Position numbers and translations under genes: made by a program | The notes under the pieces: generated by a model | Database searches by the model: none | What the model saw: only the letters and a program-made list of their open reading frames with translations | What the model was told of the DNA's origin: nothing | Part shown: piece by piece, positions 17,775 through 26,340 of the stretch | How the letters are laid out: the number at the start of each line of letters is the position of its first letter | How positions within the stretch are numbered: position 1 is the stretch's first letter | Assembly: GCA_025356335.1 (NCBI GenBank) | Contig: JANXUF010000149.1 | Location: 20,861 to 84,860, forward strand | Reading direction: 5' to 3' | Length of the DNA: 64,000 nt | From: Actinomycetes bacterium | GTDB taxonomy: Bacteria > Actinomycetota > Acidimicrobiia > Acidimicrobiales > Ilumatobacteraceae

Positions 17775-18953
17775 ATGCCTGCCGGCCCCCACGGTCATTC
17801 AGCGGTCCAGCCGACACATCGTCGGATCGGAATTCTCAGCACCTATCCGCCAAGGCTCTGTGGACTGGCGACGTTTGCCGCAGCGCTCGGCAACGAACTT
17901 CGGCGGGCGGGTAACCGCGTCGACATCGTTCGCATCAACGACGGCGACGAGACCGATCCCATCGTCGCACCCGTGGTCGGTGAACTGTTGCACGGGGTTC
18001 CGGCATCGATCCGCTCTGCAGCGGCGATGCTGTCGCTCTGCGACGTTGCGATCATTCAGCACGAATACGGCATTTTCGGCGGTGTGGACGGTGACGAGAT
18101 CATCGAACTGCTCGACGCCGTCGCTACGTCGACCGTCGTGGTCCTCCACACGGTTCCGCTGCGGCCGACAGCCCATCAACGGTCGGTGCTGATCGACATC
18201 GGTGAGCGCGCCGATCGAGTGGTGGTGATGAGCGATATGGCCCGTCAACGGCTGACGGCCTACGCCATCGACCCGTCGAAGGTGGTGACGATCCCGCACG
18301 GTGCGTCCACCCCGTCGTTGGAACGACTGAAGGACGTCGACCTCATCGAGGGCGAACGCCCTCAACTGCTCACTTGGGGCCTGCTGGGACCCGGCAAGGG
18401 CATCGAACACGTCATCGACGCACTGGCGATGCTCACCGACCTCCCGGTCCGCCCTCGGTACACGATTGCCGGAGTGACGCATCCGAAAGTGTTCGCCAGA
18501 GAAGGCGACCGCTATCGACAGTCGCTCTTCGACCGCGCCGAGGCGTTGGGTGTTGCGCAGTGGGTCGACTTCGACGACACGTATCGCGACCTCGGCCAGT
18601 TGACGAGGTTCGTGGCCTCGGCGACGGCGATCATCTTGCCGTACGACTCCCGCGATCAGGTCACGTCCGGCGTCCTTGTCGACGCCATCGCCGCCAGTCG
18701 ACCGGTCATTGCCACTGCCTTCCCGCACGCGGTCGAACTGCTCAGCGGCGGTGCAGGCGTCGTCGTCGCCCATGGCGACGCCCCGGCGCTCGCCGACGCG
18801 ATCCGCGTGGTCATGACCGACGCAGATCGCCTGGCGGCGATGGAAGCCGAATGCCGTCTCATCGCTCCCTCGCTGCGCTGGTCGGCGGTCGCCCAACTCT
18901 ATGTTCGACTCTCGGACCAGCTGATCGAGTCGACGGAACCGGTCGCGATATGA
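17775..18953 (+). CDS. Family 4 glycosyltransferase
   Basis: A second GT-B transferase. The N-terminal RIGILSTYPPRLCGLATFA pattern and DVAIIQHEYGIFGG are typical of mannosyl/glucosyl GT4 enzymes; the donor domain has LTWGLLGPGKGIEHVIDAL and SGVLVDAIAASRPVIAT. An AGGAG site at 17765-17769 sits five bases before ATG 17775 and two before ATG 17772, so 17775 is the better start. About 155 bases separate it from the previous gene. Its stop overlaps the next start (ATGA). Confidence 0.87.
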   Translation: MPAGPHGHSAVQPTHRRIGILSTYPPRLCGLATFAAALGNELRRAGNRVDIVRINDGDETDPIVAPVVGELLHGVPASIRSAAAMLSLCDVAIIQHEYGIFGGVDGDEIIELLDAVATSTVVVLHTVPLRPTAHQRSVLIDIGERADRVVVMSDMARQRLTAYAIDPSKVVTIPHGASTPSLERLKDVDLIEGERPQLLTWGLLGPGKGIEHVIDALAMLTDLPVRPRYTIAGVTHPKVFAREGDRYRQSLFDRAEALGVAQWVDFDDTYRDLGQLTRFVASATAIILPYDSRDQVTSGVLVDAIAASRPVIATAFPHAVELLSGGAGVVVAHGDAPALADAIRVVMTDADRLAAMEAECRLIAPSLRWSAVAQLYVRLSDQLIESTEPVAI

Positions 18954-19972
18954 GATCGACGGCGGACTTCGGTCTCGAGCACCTCGAAAGTCTCTGCGAC
19001 CATCGCGGTTTGTTCGAACACGCCAAGGGCACGGTCCGCCGTCGGGAGCACGGGCGCTGCACCGACGACAATGCCCGCATGCTCGTCGTCTCCTCCCGCG
19101 AGCCCGACAGCGGACTCGCCCAGCGGCTGAGCCGCCTTGCCCTGCACTTCGTCCTCGACGCCCAGGACGCCACCGGCCGAAGTTGCAATCGCATGGACAA
19201 CGCCGGCATGTGGACGGATGTGGCGACCACCGAGGACTGTTGGGGTCGCAGCCTGTGGGGACTCGGCGTCGCTGCAACGCAGCATCCCGACCCAGGGGTT
19301 CGTCAGCAGGCGATGGGTGGATTCGATACAGGGATCCAGGTGAGTTCACGCTGGTCGCGAGCGTTGGCCTTCGCCGCCCTCGGCGCCGCCGATGTGTGTA
19401 CCGCCTTTCCGGACCATGTCGGTTCGAAGCAGGTGTTGCAGGACGCGCTCGAGGCGATCGAACCGCCTCGGGCGGGGGCGTGGGCATGGCCGGAATCTCG
19501 GCTGCGATATGCGAATGCAGCACTCGCCGAGGCGGTCATCGCCGCAGGTGCTGCGCTCGGCAGCCGGACGGACGTCGATCGCGGGCTGACGATGCTCGAG
19601 TGGCTACTGACCCGTGAGATGGCAGGCGGACACCTCTCGGTCACCGCAATCGGCGGCGAGGGTCCGGACGGTCGTCATTCTGAGGATCGCACTCCGGGGT
19701 TCGATCAGCAGCCGATCGAGGTTGCGGCGATGGCCGATGCCTGCTGGCGCGCCTATTCCGTGACCGGAGACGAAACCTGGACCAGAGGTATCTCGGCCGC
19801 AGCCGACTGGTTCACCGGCGACAACGACGCCGGCGTCGTGATGTACGACGACATCTCCGGCGGCGGCTACGACGGTCTGCAGGCAGATGGTGCCAATCTC
19901 AACGAGGGTGCCGAGTCGACGCTCGCGCTGATCTCGACGATGCAGCGGGCTCGATCGTTCACCCCCGCATGA
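18950..19972 (+). CDS. Alpha/alpha-toroid glycosidase-like protein of a GT4/GH130 operon
   Basis: A 340-residue soluble protein of repeated helices with conserved aromatic and acidic residues (NRMDNAGMWTDVATTEDCWG near 80; GAWAWPESRLRYANA near 178; TPGFDQQPIEVAAMADACW near 245; DDISGGGYDGL near 301). Proteins like this sit beside GT4 and GH130 genes and look like six-hairpin glycosidases, though they are often labelled glycosyltransferases. It overlaps both neighbours by ATGA. The enzymatic role is unproven, and I cannot assign a catalytic pair with certainty. Confidence 0.8.
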   Translation: MRSTADFGLEHLESLCDHRGLFEHAKGTVRRREHGRCTDDNARMLVVSSREPDSGLAQRLSRLALHFVLDAQDATGRSCNRMDNAGMWTDVATTEDCWGRSLWGLGVAATQHPDPGVRQQAMGGFDTGIQVSSRWSRALAFAALGAADVCTAFPDHVGSKQVLQDALEAIEPPRAGAWAWPESRLRYANAALAEAVIAAGAALGSRTDVDRGLTMLEWLLTREMAGGHLSVTAIGGEGPDGRHSEDRTPGFDQQPIEVAAMADACWRAYSVTGDETWTRGISAAADWFTGDNDAGVVMYDDISGGGYDGLQADGANLNEGAESTLALISTMQRARSFTPA

Positions 19973-21444
19973 AGATCCCCGCAGCGATCGTCACCGAGAC
20001 CGGCATCGACATCCAGCCGGACCACACCAGGGTGATCAGCAGATTCTTCCTGCCGGGTCGCGAGGATTCAGGCCCGGGGGATTCACGTGCTGGACCCGTC
20101 ATCGACAGGATCCTCGATCTGGCGGAGGACGAGGTCGAAGCAACGATGCTGAGCGTCGACGAACGGTTCGGAGATCGCCATCATCGGCTCCACGACGTGC
20201 TGCTCGAGCATGCCGCGTTGGTGACACCGCGTATCGATGCCGATCGGACACTGTCGAAGGCGACGCTGTTGTTGCTCGGCGCCTGCTTCACGCACGAGTA
20301 CTCGATCGAGGGTGCAGCCGTCTGCAACCCGTCGATCGTTCCGCATCCGCAGCAGGACGCGAGCGGCGCGTTGGCGTTCGTCCTCAGCGTTCGGTGCATC
20401 GGCGAGGGCCACCGATCGAGCATCGGCTTCAGGACGGGACGGGTCTCGGCTGACGGTGCAGTGACCGTGGACGACGTCGGGCGATTCCCGGTGACCGCCG
20501 CACCGTCGCCAGGACGAAATCACCGGTCGGTGTTCCACCTCAAACTCGACGAACTCGGCGATGATCAGGAGAATGCTGCGTGGGTGCTCGATCCGCTGCC
20601 GGAGCGGTTCAGCGACGCCGAACTCGATGCCAGGATCGCCAGCCTGGCAGGCGATGTTGCCACCCGCCGCCATACGACGACGACGATCGCCAATCTGCGC
20701 AGTCTGAAGAACTCCTCCTATCGGGTCGAGTTCTCCGCCGCCACCGAGCTCTCCGAACGAGTGCTGTGGCCGCAGGCACCAGCAGAGAGCCACGGGATGG
20801 AGGATGCACGGTTCGTCCGCTTCGTCGGCGACTCCGGTGACGCTGTCTACTACGGAAGCTACACGGCGTACGACGGAGCGAACATCCGCCAGCACATGCT
20901 CGAAACGACGGATTTCCGCACCTTCGACGCCACACCGATGGCCGGATCTGCCGCATCTGGCAAAGGGTTCGCGCTGTTCCCGCGACAGATCGGCGGCCGC
21001 TACGCCGCGCTCTCACGGTCCGATCGCGAGACCAATTCGATCGCCTTCTCCGACGACATCCGCTGCTGGACATCGTCTGAAACGATTCAAGTGCCGGCGC
21101 GTCCGTGGGAGATCCTGCAACTCGGCAACTGCGGGTCGCCGATCGAGACCGAAGCGGGATGGCTCGTGTTGACGCACGGTGTCGGACCGATGCGGACCTA
21201 CTCGCTCGGCGTGATCCTGCTCGATCTCGAAGCGCCGCAGCGCGTCGTGGCGCGGTCGGATGGCCCGATCCTGGTGCCGACGGCCCACCGACGGGACGGG
21301 TATGTCCCGAACGTCGTCTACACATGCGGGGCGCTCGCCCACCACGACACCCTCGTGCTGCCGTACGGCATCGCCGACCAGTCGATCTCGATCGTCACGC
21401 TGTCGATCAGCCAGTTGCTCGCCAGTCTTCGCTGGGAGCACTGA
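19969..21444 (+). CDS. GH130 family glycosidase/phosphorylase
   Basis: A five-bladed beta-propeller enzyme of the family that includes beta-mannoside phosphorylases. Key blocks are FTHEYSIEGAAVCNPSIVPH near residue 107, ESHGMEDARFVRF near 270 (with the family's Asp general acid) and NCGSPIETEAGWLVLTHGVG near 384. 491 residues is longer than many members because of an N-terminal helical region. It is the last gene of the GT4-GT4-toroid-GH130 set, translated from an ATGA overlap. Mannose-containing oligosaccharides are the likely substrate, by family. Confidence 0.87.
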   Translation: MKIPAAIVTETGIDIQPDHTRVISRFFLPGREDSGPGDSRAGPVIDRILDLAEDEVEATMLSVDERFGDRHHRLHDVLLEHAALVTPRIDADRTLSKATLLLLGACFTHEYSIEGAAVCNPSIVPHPQQDASGALAFVLSVRCIGEGHRSSIGFRTGRVSADGAVTVDDVGRFPVTAAPSPGRNHRSVFHLKLDELGDDQENAAWVLDPLPERFSDAELDARIASLAGDVATRRHTTTTIANLRSLKNSSYRVEFSAATELSERVLWPQAPAESHGMEDARFVRFVGDSGDAVYYGSYTAYDGANIRQHMLETTDFRTFDATPMAGSAASGKGFALFPRQIGGRYAALSRSDRETNSIAFSDDIRCWTSSETIQVPARPWEILQLGNCGSPIETEAGWLVLTHGVGPMRTYSLGVILLDLEAPQRVVARSDGPILVPTAHRRDGYVPNVVYTCGALAHHDTLVLPYGIADQSISIVTLSISQLLASLRWEH

Positions 21445-21446
21445 CG

Positions 21447-21461
21447 GGCACCGCTGGTGCC
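21447..21461 (+). terminator. Small hairpin after GH130 gene
   Basis: GGCACC and GGTGCC pair around a three-base loop two bases after the stop codon. There is no T-run, so it is a weak candidate for ending or stabilising the operon transcript. Confidence 0.3.
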
Positions 21462-21478
21462 ACGACGAAACTGCGAAA

Positions 21479-21487
21479 TCTTAACGC
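21479..21487 (+). promoter_or_regulatory. Single TCTTAACGC element upstream of response regulator
   Basis: The nine bases TCTTAACGC occur 44 bases before the response regulator start and again, as part of a double site, upstream of the next gene (22321-22340). This could be a half-site for autoregulation by that regulator. A second half-site one turn away is not clear here. Confidence 0.35.
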
Positions 21488-21530
21488 CGAGCCTCTACAG
21501 CGCCATTTGGTGGACGGGTACCATCGGTCC

Positions 21531-22262
21531 ATGGACGGGCTCCGCCTCAGCGCGAATCGGCCGTCAGCGGGCACGAGCCCGTACGTACTGATCGTCGAAG
21601 ACGACGACATCACCCGACGGGTGTTGTCGACGGCAGTCATGGGATACGGCTACGGGGTGATGCAGGCGTCGAACGGACGTGAGGCACTGGACCTCGTCGG
21701 AGGGGGGCAGGCCGATCTCGTGCTCTTGGACCTCGGTCTGCCGGACATCGATGGCATGGAGGTCTGCCGGCAGATGCGTCTCTTCACCCGCTGCCCGATC
21801 ATCGTCGTCAGCGGCGAGAGCAGTGAGACCCGCCTGATCGAGGCGTTGGATCTCGGAGCAGACGACTTCGTGACGAAGCCGTTCTCGGCCCCGACGCTGT
21901 TGGCTCGGATGCGCGTCGCCCTGCGGCACGCCTTCGCCACGGCGGCCGGTGAGGACGATCTCATCGAGGTCGGTCCGCTGCGGATCGACGTCGGTGCCTA
22001 CGAAGCGACCGTCAGCCATCAACCCCTCGGGCTCAACGCCAGGGAGTTCAAGCTGTTGACACTGCTCGCTCGAACACCGGGCCGCCTCGTGACGTACAAG
22101 GCGATCTCCTACCAACTCTGGGGCGGCCGCAAACAGGCGGATCTACCGGCGGTGCGGACGTCGGTGAGCCTGCTGCGGCGTGAGCTCGGCGTCTTCGATG
22201 GAGCGCCGAGCGTCCTCACCGAGCCCCATGTGGGATACCGCCTCGTAGCTGCCGACGGATGA
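21531..22262 (+). CDS. OmpR-family response regulator (KdpE-like), orphan
   Basis: A 243-residue regulator. A receiver domain (about 17-135) has the acidic pair EDDD at 23-26, phospho-acceptor Asp67 in LLDLGLPDIDG and the conserved Lys in FVTKPFS; a winged-helix domain (about 150-240) has LNAREFKLLTLLARTPG and an EPHVGYRL ending. ATG 21531 begins a short leader before the domain. No sensor kinase is adjacent. TCTTAACGC elements lie before this gene and before the following permease, suggesting it controls both. Confidence 0.87.
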   Translation: MDGLRLSANRPSAGTSPYVLIVEDDDITRRVLSTAVMGYGYGVMQASNGREALDLVGGGQADLVLLDLGLPDIDGMEVCRQMRLFTRCPIIVVSGESSETRLIEALDLGADDFVTKPFSAPTLLARMRVALRHAFATAAGEDDLIEVGPLRIDVGAYEATVSHQPLGLNAREFKLLTLLARTPGRLVTYKAISYQLWGGRKQADLPAVRTSVSLLRRELGVFDGAPSVLTEPHVGYRLVAADG

Positions 22263-22320
22263 CCCGTCAGGTGTGATTGAGCGGTCGACGCGACCCCAAC
22301 GACTTCAGGTCAGCTGTCGG

Positions 22321-22340
22321 TCTTAACGCATTCTTAGCGC
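22321..22340 (+). promoter_or_regulatory. Direct-repeat operator, likely OmpR-type binding site
   Basis: TCTTAACGC (22321-22329) and TCTTAGCGC (22332-22340) are near-identical repeats 11 bases apart, one helical turn, as expected for a dimer of an OmpR/KdpE-type regulator. They lie about 110 bases before the permease start and beside an AT-rich stretch (about 22340-22360) that could be the promoter. The same half-site precedes the regulator gene. Confidence 0.5.
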
Positions 22341-22452
22341 CACGAAATGTTCTGTTTACACGCCCGGTTGAAACGTGAAACACCCCCTCTTTACGTTGCT
22401 CGGTGGCGCAGCGTCGCGCTCCTCGAAGTCCCACACAACCAGGAGAAATCAC

Positions 22453-24009
22453 GTGACAGATACTGCCGCTCAAGGCACCGAGATGAAGCGTTCACTCACG
22501 CTGACCGGTGTCACCGTCAACGCGATGGCGCTCATTGCGCCAGGTGCCTTTCTCTGGACCACGTTCGAACTGCAGGCGGCGCAGGTGGTCAAAGGCAAGG
22601 GGACCGCGTCGGATATGTGGACCGGCTTGCTGTTCGCCCTGATCCTCGCGTTGTTCACGGCGTACAGCTACAGCGAATTGGCACGGATCTATCCCGGCGC
22701 AGGCGCAGGGTCGAGCTACTACTTCGCCGAGGCTGCGCTGCTGGACAAGGACGGCAGCGGCCATCGTCGCCTCGCCCGCTTTGCCAAGCTCAGCGTCGGG
22801 TGGATCAGCCATCTGTACTACTGGATCTATCCCGGCATCATGATCGCCTTCGTGGCGACGCTGTTCGGGTACATCTATTCGACGGTGTTCCACCATTCGT
22901 TGACGTACGTGCCGTTGGCGATCGTCGCAGTCGTCGCTGCGATCATTGTCGGCTACGTCGCCTTCCGAGGCATCAGCGGGTCGACGATGGCGGCGATCGT
23001 CCTCAACGTGATCCAGATCACGATGCTCGTCGCCCTCAGTATCTACTTCATCATCTACCGCCTCGGCCACGGCTCAGCCGCCTGGGATTTCGTCAACGCC
23101 GGCAAGGTCTTCATCCCGCACAACTTCCTGCATGTGCTGTTCCAGTCGACGATCGCCATCTTGCTGCTCGTCGGATTCGAATCGGTGACAGCGCTTGGCG
23201 CCGAGGCCAAGAACCCCGAGAAGGACATCCGCCGTGGCGTGCTGATCTCGTTGATCATCCAGGGCGGTTTCTGCTACCTGCTGCAGTATTTTGCCGCCAA
23301 CTTCGCGATCGGCGCGCAGACGATCTCGAGCACCGCTGCAGACGGCACGAAACTGACCGGCCTCGGCGCAGCCTCCGTCGATGCTGCGCCGATCGGAACA
23401 ATGTTGAAGACGATGGGCGGCTCTGCCGGCCAGTCACTCTCGCTGATCGTCGCGTTCGTCGTCATGCTGGCGCTGTTGGGCACGACGCTCGCCTGTCTCA
23501 ACACCGGCGTCCGCGTGACGTATGCAATGGCGCGGGACAAAGAGATGCCGAGCATCCTCGGTGGTCTGCACGGCAAGTTCGCCACACCGCACTACGGCAT
23601 CTGGATCCTCGTCGGCGTCAGCGCGCTGTTCGGAATCTACGGTGTGCAACCAGCGCAGGTCGACAACATCACCCAGATCACGCTCGCCTCGAACGTCGGC
23701 ACGTTCTTCGTCTACGGCTTCACGTGCATCATCGCCATTGTTGCTTTCGCCAGCCGTCACGACAAGAGTGTGTTCAAGCACTACGTGATTCCCGGCCTCG
23801 GCGCACTGATGAACATCGCCATGCTCGTTGCCGTCATCGTGCTGGCGGTCATCTCCGGTGGAGCGACCGCCAAGGACGCTTACAAGGCGTTGGCGATGGA
23901 CGGCGTCTGGGTGGTCATCGGCATCGTCTGGGTGATCTTCAACCCGGCGAAGAAGGGCCACAAGCTGTTCGAGAAGGACGTCGCCCCGCGAGAGTCCGTC
24001 TCGGTGTGA
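22453..24009 (+). CDS. APC-superfamily amino acid/amine permease
   Basis: A 518-residue permease with about 12 helices. The first-helix motif TVNAMALIAPGAFLWTTFE and GFESVTALGAEAKNPEKDIRRG (helix 6 and following loop) are standard APC signatures. An AGGAG site at 22441-22445, seven bases before GTG 22453, sets the start. Its closest type looks like amino acid or polyamine carriers; the substrate is not readable from sequence. The glutamine-synthetase-like gene downstream hints at an amine that is gamma-glutamylated after uptake (inference). Confidence 0.87.
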   Translation: MTDTAAQGTEMKRSLTLTGVTVNAMALIAPGAFLWTTFELQAAQVVKGKGTASDMWTGLLFALILALFTAYSYSELARIYPGAGAGSSYYFAEAALLDKDGSGHRRLARFAKLSVGWISHLYYWIYPGIMIAFVATLFGYIYSTVFHHSLTYVPLAIVAVVAAIIVGYVAFRGISGSTMAAIVLNVIQITMLVALSIYFIIYRLGHGSAAWDFVNAGKVFIPHNFLHVLFQSTIAILLLVGFESVTALGAEAKNPEKDIRRGVLISLIIQGGFCYLLQYFAANFAIGAQTISSTAADGTKLTGLGAASVDAAPIGTMLKTMGGSAGQSLSLIVAFVVMLALLGTTLACLNTGVRVTYAMARDKEMPSILGGLHGKFATPHYGIWILVGVSALFGIYGVQPAQVDNITQITLASNVGTFFVYGFTCIIAIVAFASRHDKSVFKHYVIPGLGALMNIAMLVAVIVLAVISGGATAKDAYKALAMDGVWVVIGIVWVIFNPAKKGHKLFEKDVAPRESVSV

Positions 24010-24101
24010 AAAATCGGTGGCGATCACGCCGGCGCAGAGCAATCTCCGCCGGCGGCCGCCGCGGAGCCATCGGCCCGGGCGACCGGGTCGATCGGCGCGT
24101 T

Positions 24102-24380
24102 CTACGGCTGGCGATCCCTGCGGAGCACGGCGACGACGAAACCCCTGAGGAACAGCACGCCGACGCCGATGGAAAACAGTCCGACCGCCCACTTCCAACT
24201 CGTCGTGAGCCCCAGCAGCATGATGACGCCGACGGCGACCCACATGACGCCGGTCAGCAGTACGACCATGATGTTCGGTGGCCGCCGTCCGACCTGGCGC
24301 TCCTCGAGTGGAACCCTGCCGGTCTGCGCCAGGGGGCGAGGATGACGCCGGTTGTCTGCCACGGTTCGACGGTAGTACAT
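24102..24380 (-). CDS. Small two-helix membrane protein
   Basis: A 92-residue protein with a basic N-terminal region (about 1-35) and two hydrophobic helices (IMVVLLTGVMWVAVGVIMLL and WAVGLFSIGVGVLFLRGFVV). No family recognised. It lies on the opposite strand between the permease and the PP2C gene and is divergent from the latter by 27 bases. The helix pattern and lack of a better frame make it likely to be real. Confidence 0.6.
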   Translation of the reverse strand: MYYRRTVADNRRHPRPLAQTGRVPLEERQVGRRPPNIMVVLLTGVMWVAVGVIMLLGLTTSWKWAVGLFSIGVGVLFLRGFVVAVLRRDRQP

Positions 24381-24407
24381 CGCAGTGCCTGATCACTCAC
24401 GACGAGC

Positions 24408-25280
24408 ATGCGAAATCGGTCCGGCGTGACCGGGAACGGCCGCCTCGACGACGGCGGTCGACTCGAGGTACTCCAATGGGGGATCTGTTCGGACCCTGGC
24501 CCTGTTCGCCAGCACAACGAGGACTGCGCCGGAGCGCACGTCGCCACCGACGCATCCGGGCGCGGTCCGCTTTTCGCCGTCGCCGACGGCCTCGGTGGAC
24601 ATGCGGCCGGTGATGTCGCCAGCCGTCTGGCGATCGCGGCGTTACTGACGACATGGGCGACGTGCGGAGCGGAGGAGCCGACGAAAGCACTGCGAGCGTG
24701 TGCCAGGTCGGCAAACGAAGCAGTGGTCGCTGCGTCGTACGAGCCGGGCCATGCCGGCATGGGTTCGACACTGACGGCCATCACCTTTGTCGGGCGTGAG
24801 GCATTGATCGCCCACGTCGGCGACAGCCGTGCCTACCTGATCCGCGACGATTCGTGCGTGCAACTGACGAGCGACCACTCCCGCGTCGGCGAGATGCTGC
24901 GAATGAAACTGCTCACCCCGGAACGAGCCGCCAACCACCCGGCTCGCAGCCAACTGACGCGGTCGCTCGGCTCCGCGTTGATCATGAACGTCGACGTCAT
25001 CCGCCGCCCGATCCAGGTGGGCGATGTGTTCGTGCTGTGCTCCGATGGGTTGTGGGACGACGTTTCACAGGTTCAGCTACAGGCCTCCGGGGCCGCCTTG
25101 CGTGCCTCGGCGGGCGAGAGCGCAGACGGTGAGGCGAGAACGACGGCAAGGGAACTCGTCGATATCGCTATCGCCAGAGGTGCCGCTGATAATGTCACGG
25201 CCGTCGTCGTCCACATCCTCAGCGATCAACCAGTCGCCTCCGCCGAAGGGCGCCGTTCATTGTTCCGGCGACGTCGATGA
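24408..25280 (+). CDS. PP2C-family serine/threonine protein phosphatase
   Basis: A cytosolic metal-dependent phosphatase that removes phosphate from Ser/Thr. The PPM motifs are present: VRQHNEDCAG near residue 33, FAVADGLGGHAAGDVAS near 55, GMGSTLTAITF, LIAHVGDSRAYLIRDD near 136, CSDGLWDD near 210 and ADNVTAVVVHIL near 260. About 25 extra residues precede the domain and an Arg-rich end follows. The Ser/Thr kinase gene lies 66 bases on; the two probably act on the same target(s). Confidence 0.9.
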   Translation: MRNRSGVTGNGRLDDGGRLEVLQWGICSDPGPVRQHNEDCAGAHVATDASGRGPLFAVADGLGGHAAGDVASRLAIAALLTTWATCGAEEPTKALRACARSANEAVVAASYEPGHAGMGSTLTAITFVGREALIAHVGDSRAYLIRDDSCVQLTSDHSRVGEMLRMKLLTPERAANHPARSQLTRSLGSALIMNVDVIRRPIQVGDVFVLCSDGLWDDVSQVQLQASGAALRASAGESADGEARTTARELVDIAIARGAADNVTAVVVHILSDQPVASAEGRRSLFRRRR

Positions 25281-25346
25281 CAGAGATGACGATGCACAAC
25301 CACTCCAACCCACTGCCAGCGCATCACGATCCGGAACGATCCAGCT

Positions 25347-26339
25347 ATGCGGCATGAGCCCGGCAGTCGCGTCGATCGTTTCGAGATCGTCGACATTCTC
25401 GGCGAGGGTGCCTATGCCGAGACCTACCTTGCAAAGGACCTCCAAGCCGATCGGCTGGTCGTATTGAAATCGCCGAACCCGAACCTGTTCTCCGATCCGG
25501 CAATCTTCCAGCGCTACCGCCGCGAGGCGGATATCGCCAAGTCGCTCGATCATCCCGGCGTGCAACGCGCCTTCGATCTCGGAGAGAACCGCAGCGAGCA
25601 CTACCTCGTCCTCGAATACACGGACGGGGTCGATCTGCGCAAGCGGATACGGGCGCTCGCCGATCATCGCGGCAGGATTCCTGTGGCTCAAGCCGTCGAA
25701 TGGGGCCGCCAACTCGCAGATGCTCTCGCCTATCTGCATTCCCGATCGATCATCCACCGGGACCTCAAACCCGAGAATGTGCTCGTCGACCACGGTGACC
25801 AACTGAAGATCGCCGACTTCGGCACGGCCCTCGTCGATGGTGCCAAACGGCTGACCTGGAAACATCTGACCGACGGTCTCGGCACGCCTGACTATATGAG
25901 TCCCGAGCAGATCCAGGGTGAACGCGGTGACAACCGCAGCGACATCTATGCGTGGGGCATCATGATGTACGAGATGCTCGGTGGCCGCGTGCCGTTCAAG
26001 GGTGACAACTGGATGGCGACGATGGCAGGCCATCTCACCCAGACCCCCGAGCCGATCATCGAGATCCGTCACGACTGCCCGCCGGGGCTCAGCGCCATCG
26101 TCATGCACGCCATGCGACGCGAGCCGGAACACCGCTATCACGATGCTGCGGAACTGCTCGCCGATCTCGGCCGGATCGACGAATTGCACGCCGACAGCTA
26201 CGAGCTGACACCAGAACCCGCCGTCGGCGGGATGGCCGCAGCGCAGTCGACCAAACACCTATGGCAGATTGCTGCCGCCGTTTCCGGAGGATTCCTGTTG
26301 CTCTGTGCCCTGATCATCACGTTGACAGTCGTTCTCTGA
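25347..26339 (+). CDS. Membrane-anchored serine/threonine protein kinase
   Basis: A Hanks-type kinase: glycine loop LGEGAYAETYLAK (18-30), ATP lysine Lys41, alpha-C Glu60, catalytic HRDLKPEN (137-144) and DFG (157-159), then GTPDYMSPEQ and DIYAWGIMMYEML. One C-terminal helix (about 306-329) ends the protein and there is no extracellular sensor domain (PASTA or other). The glycine loop has Ala-Tyr-Ala rather than the usual Gly-Phe/Met-Gly. The stop is one base before the glutamine-synthetase-like start, so they are co-translated. Confidence 0.9.
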   Translation: MRHEPGSRVDRFEIVDILGEGAYAETYLAKDLQADRLVVLKSPNPNLFSDPAIFQRYRREADIAKSLDHPGVQRAFDLGENRSEHYLVLEYTDGVDLRKRIRALADHRGRIPVAQAVEWGRQLADALAYLHSRSIIHRDLKPENVLVDHGDQLKIADFGTALVDGAKRLTWKHLTDGLGTPDYMSPEQIQGERGDNRSDIYAWGIMMYEMLGGRVPFKGDNWMATMAGHLTQTPEPIIEIRHDCPPGLSAIVMHAMRREPEHRYHDAAELLADLGRIDELHADSYELTPEPAVGGMAAAQSTKHLWQIAAAVSGGFLLLCALIITLTVVL

Positions 26340-26340
26340 G

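Noticed and set aside
22347..24392. 681-codon plus-strand frame over the permease
   Set aside because: Arg/His-rich out-of-frame reading; the permease frame has a good ribosome site, helices and motifs.
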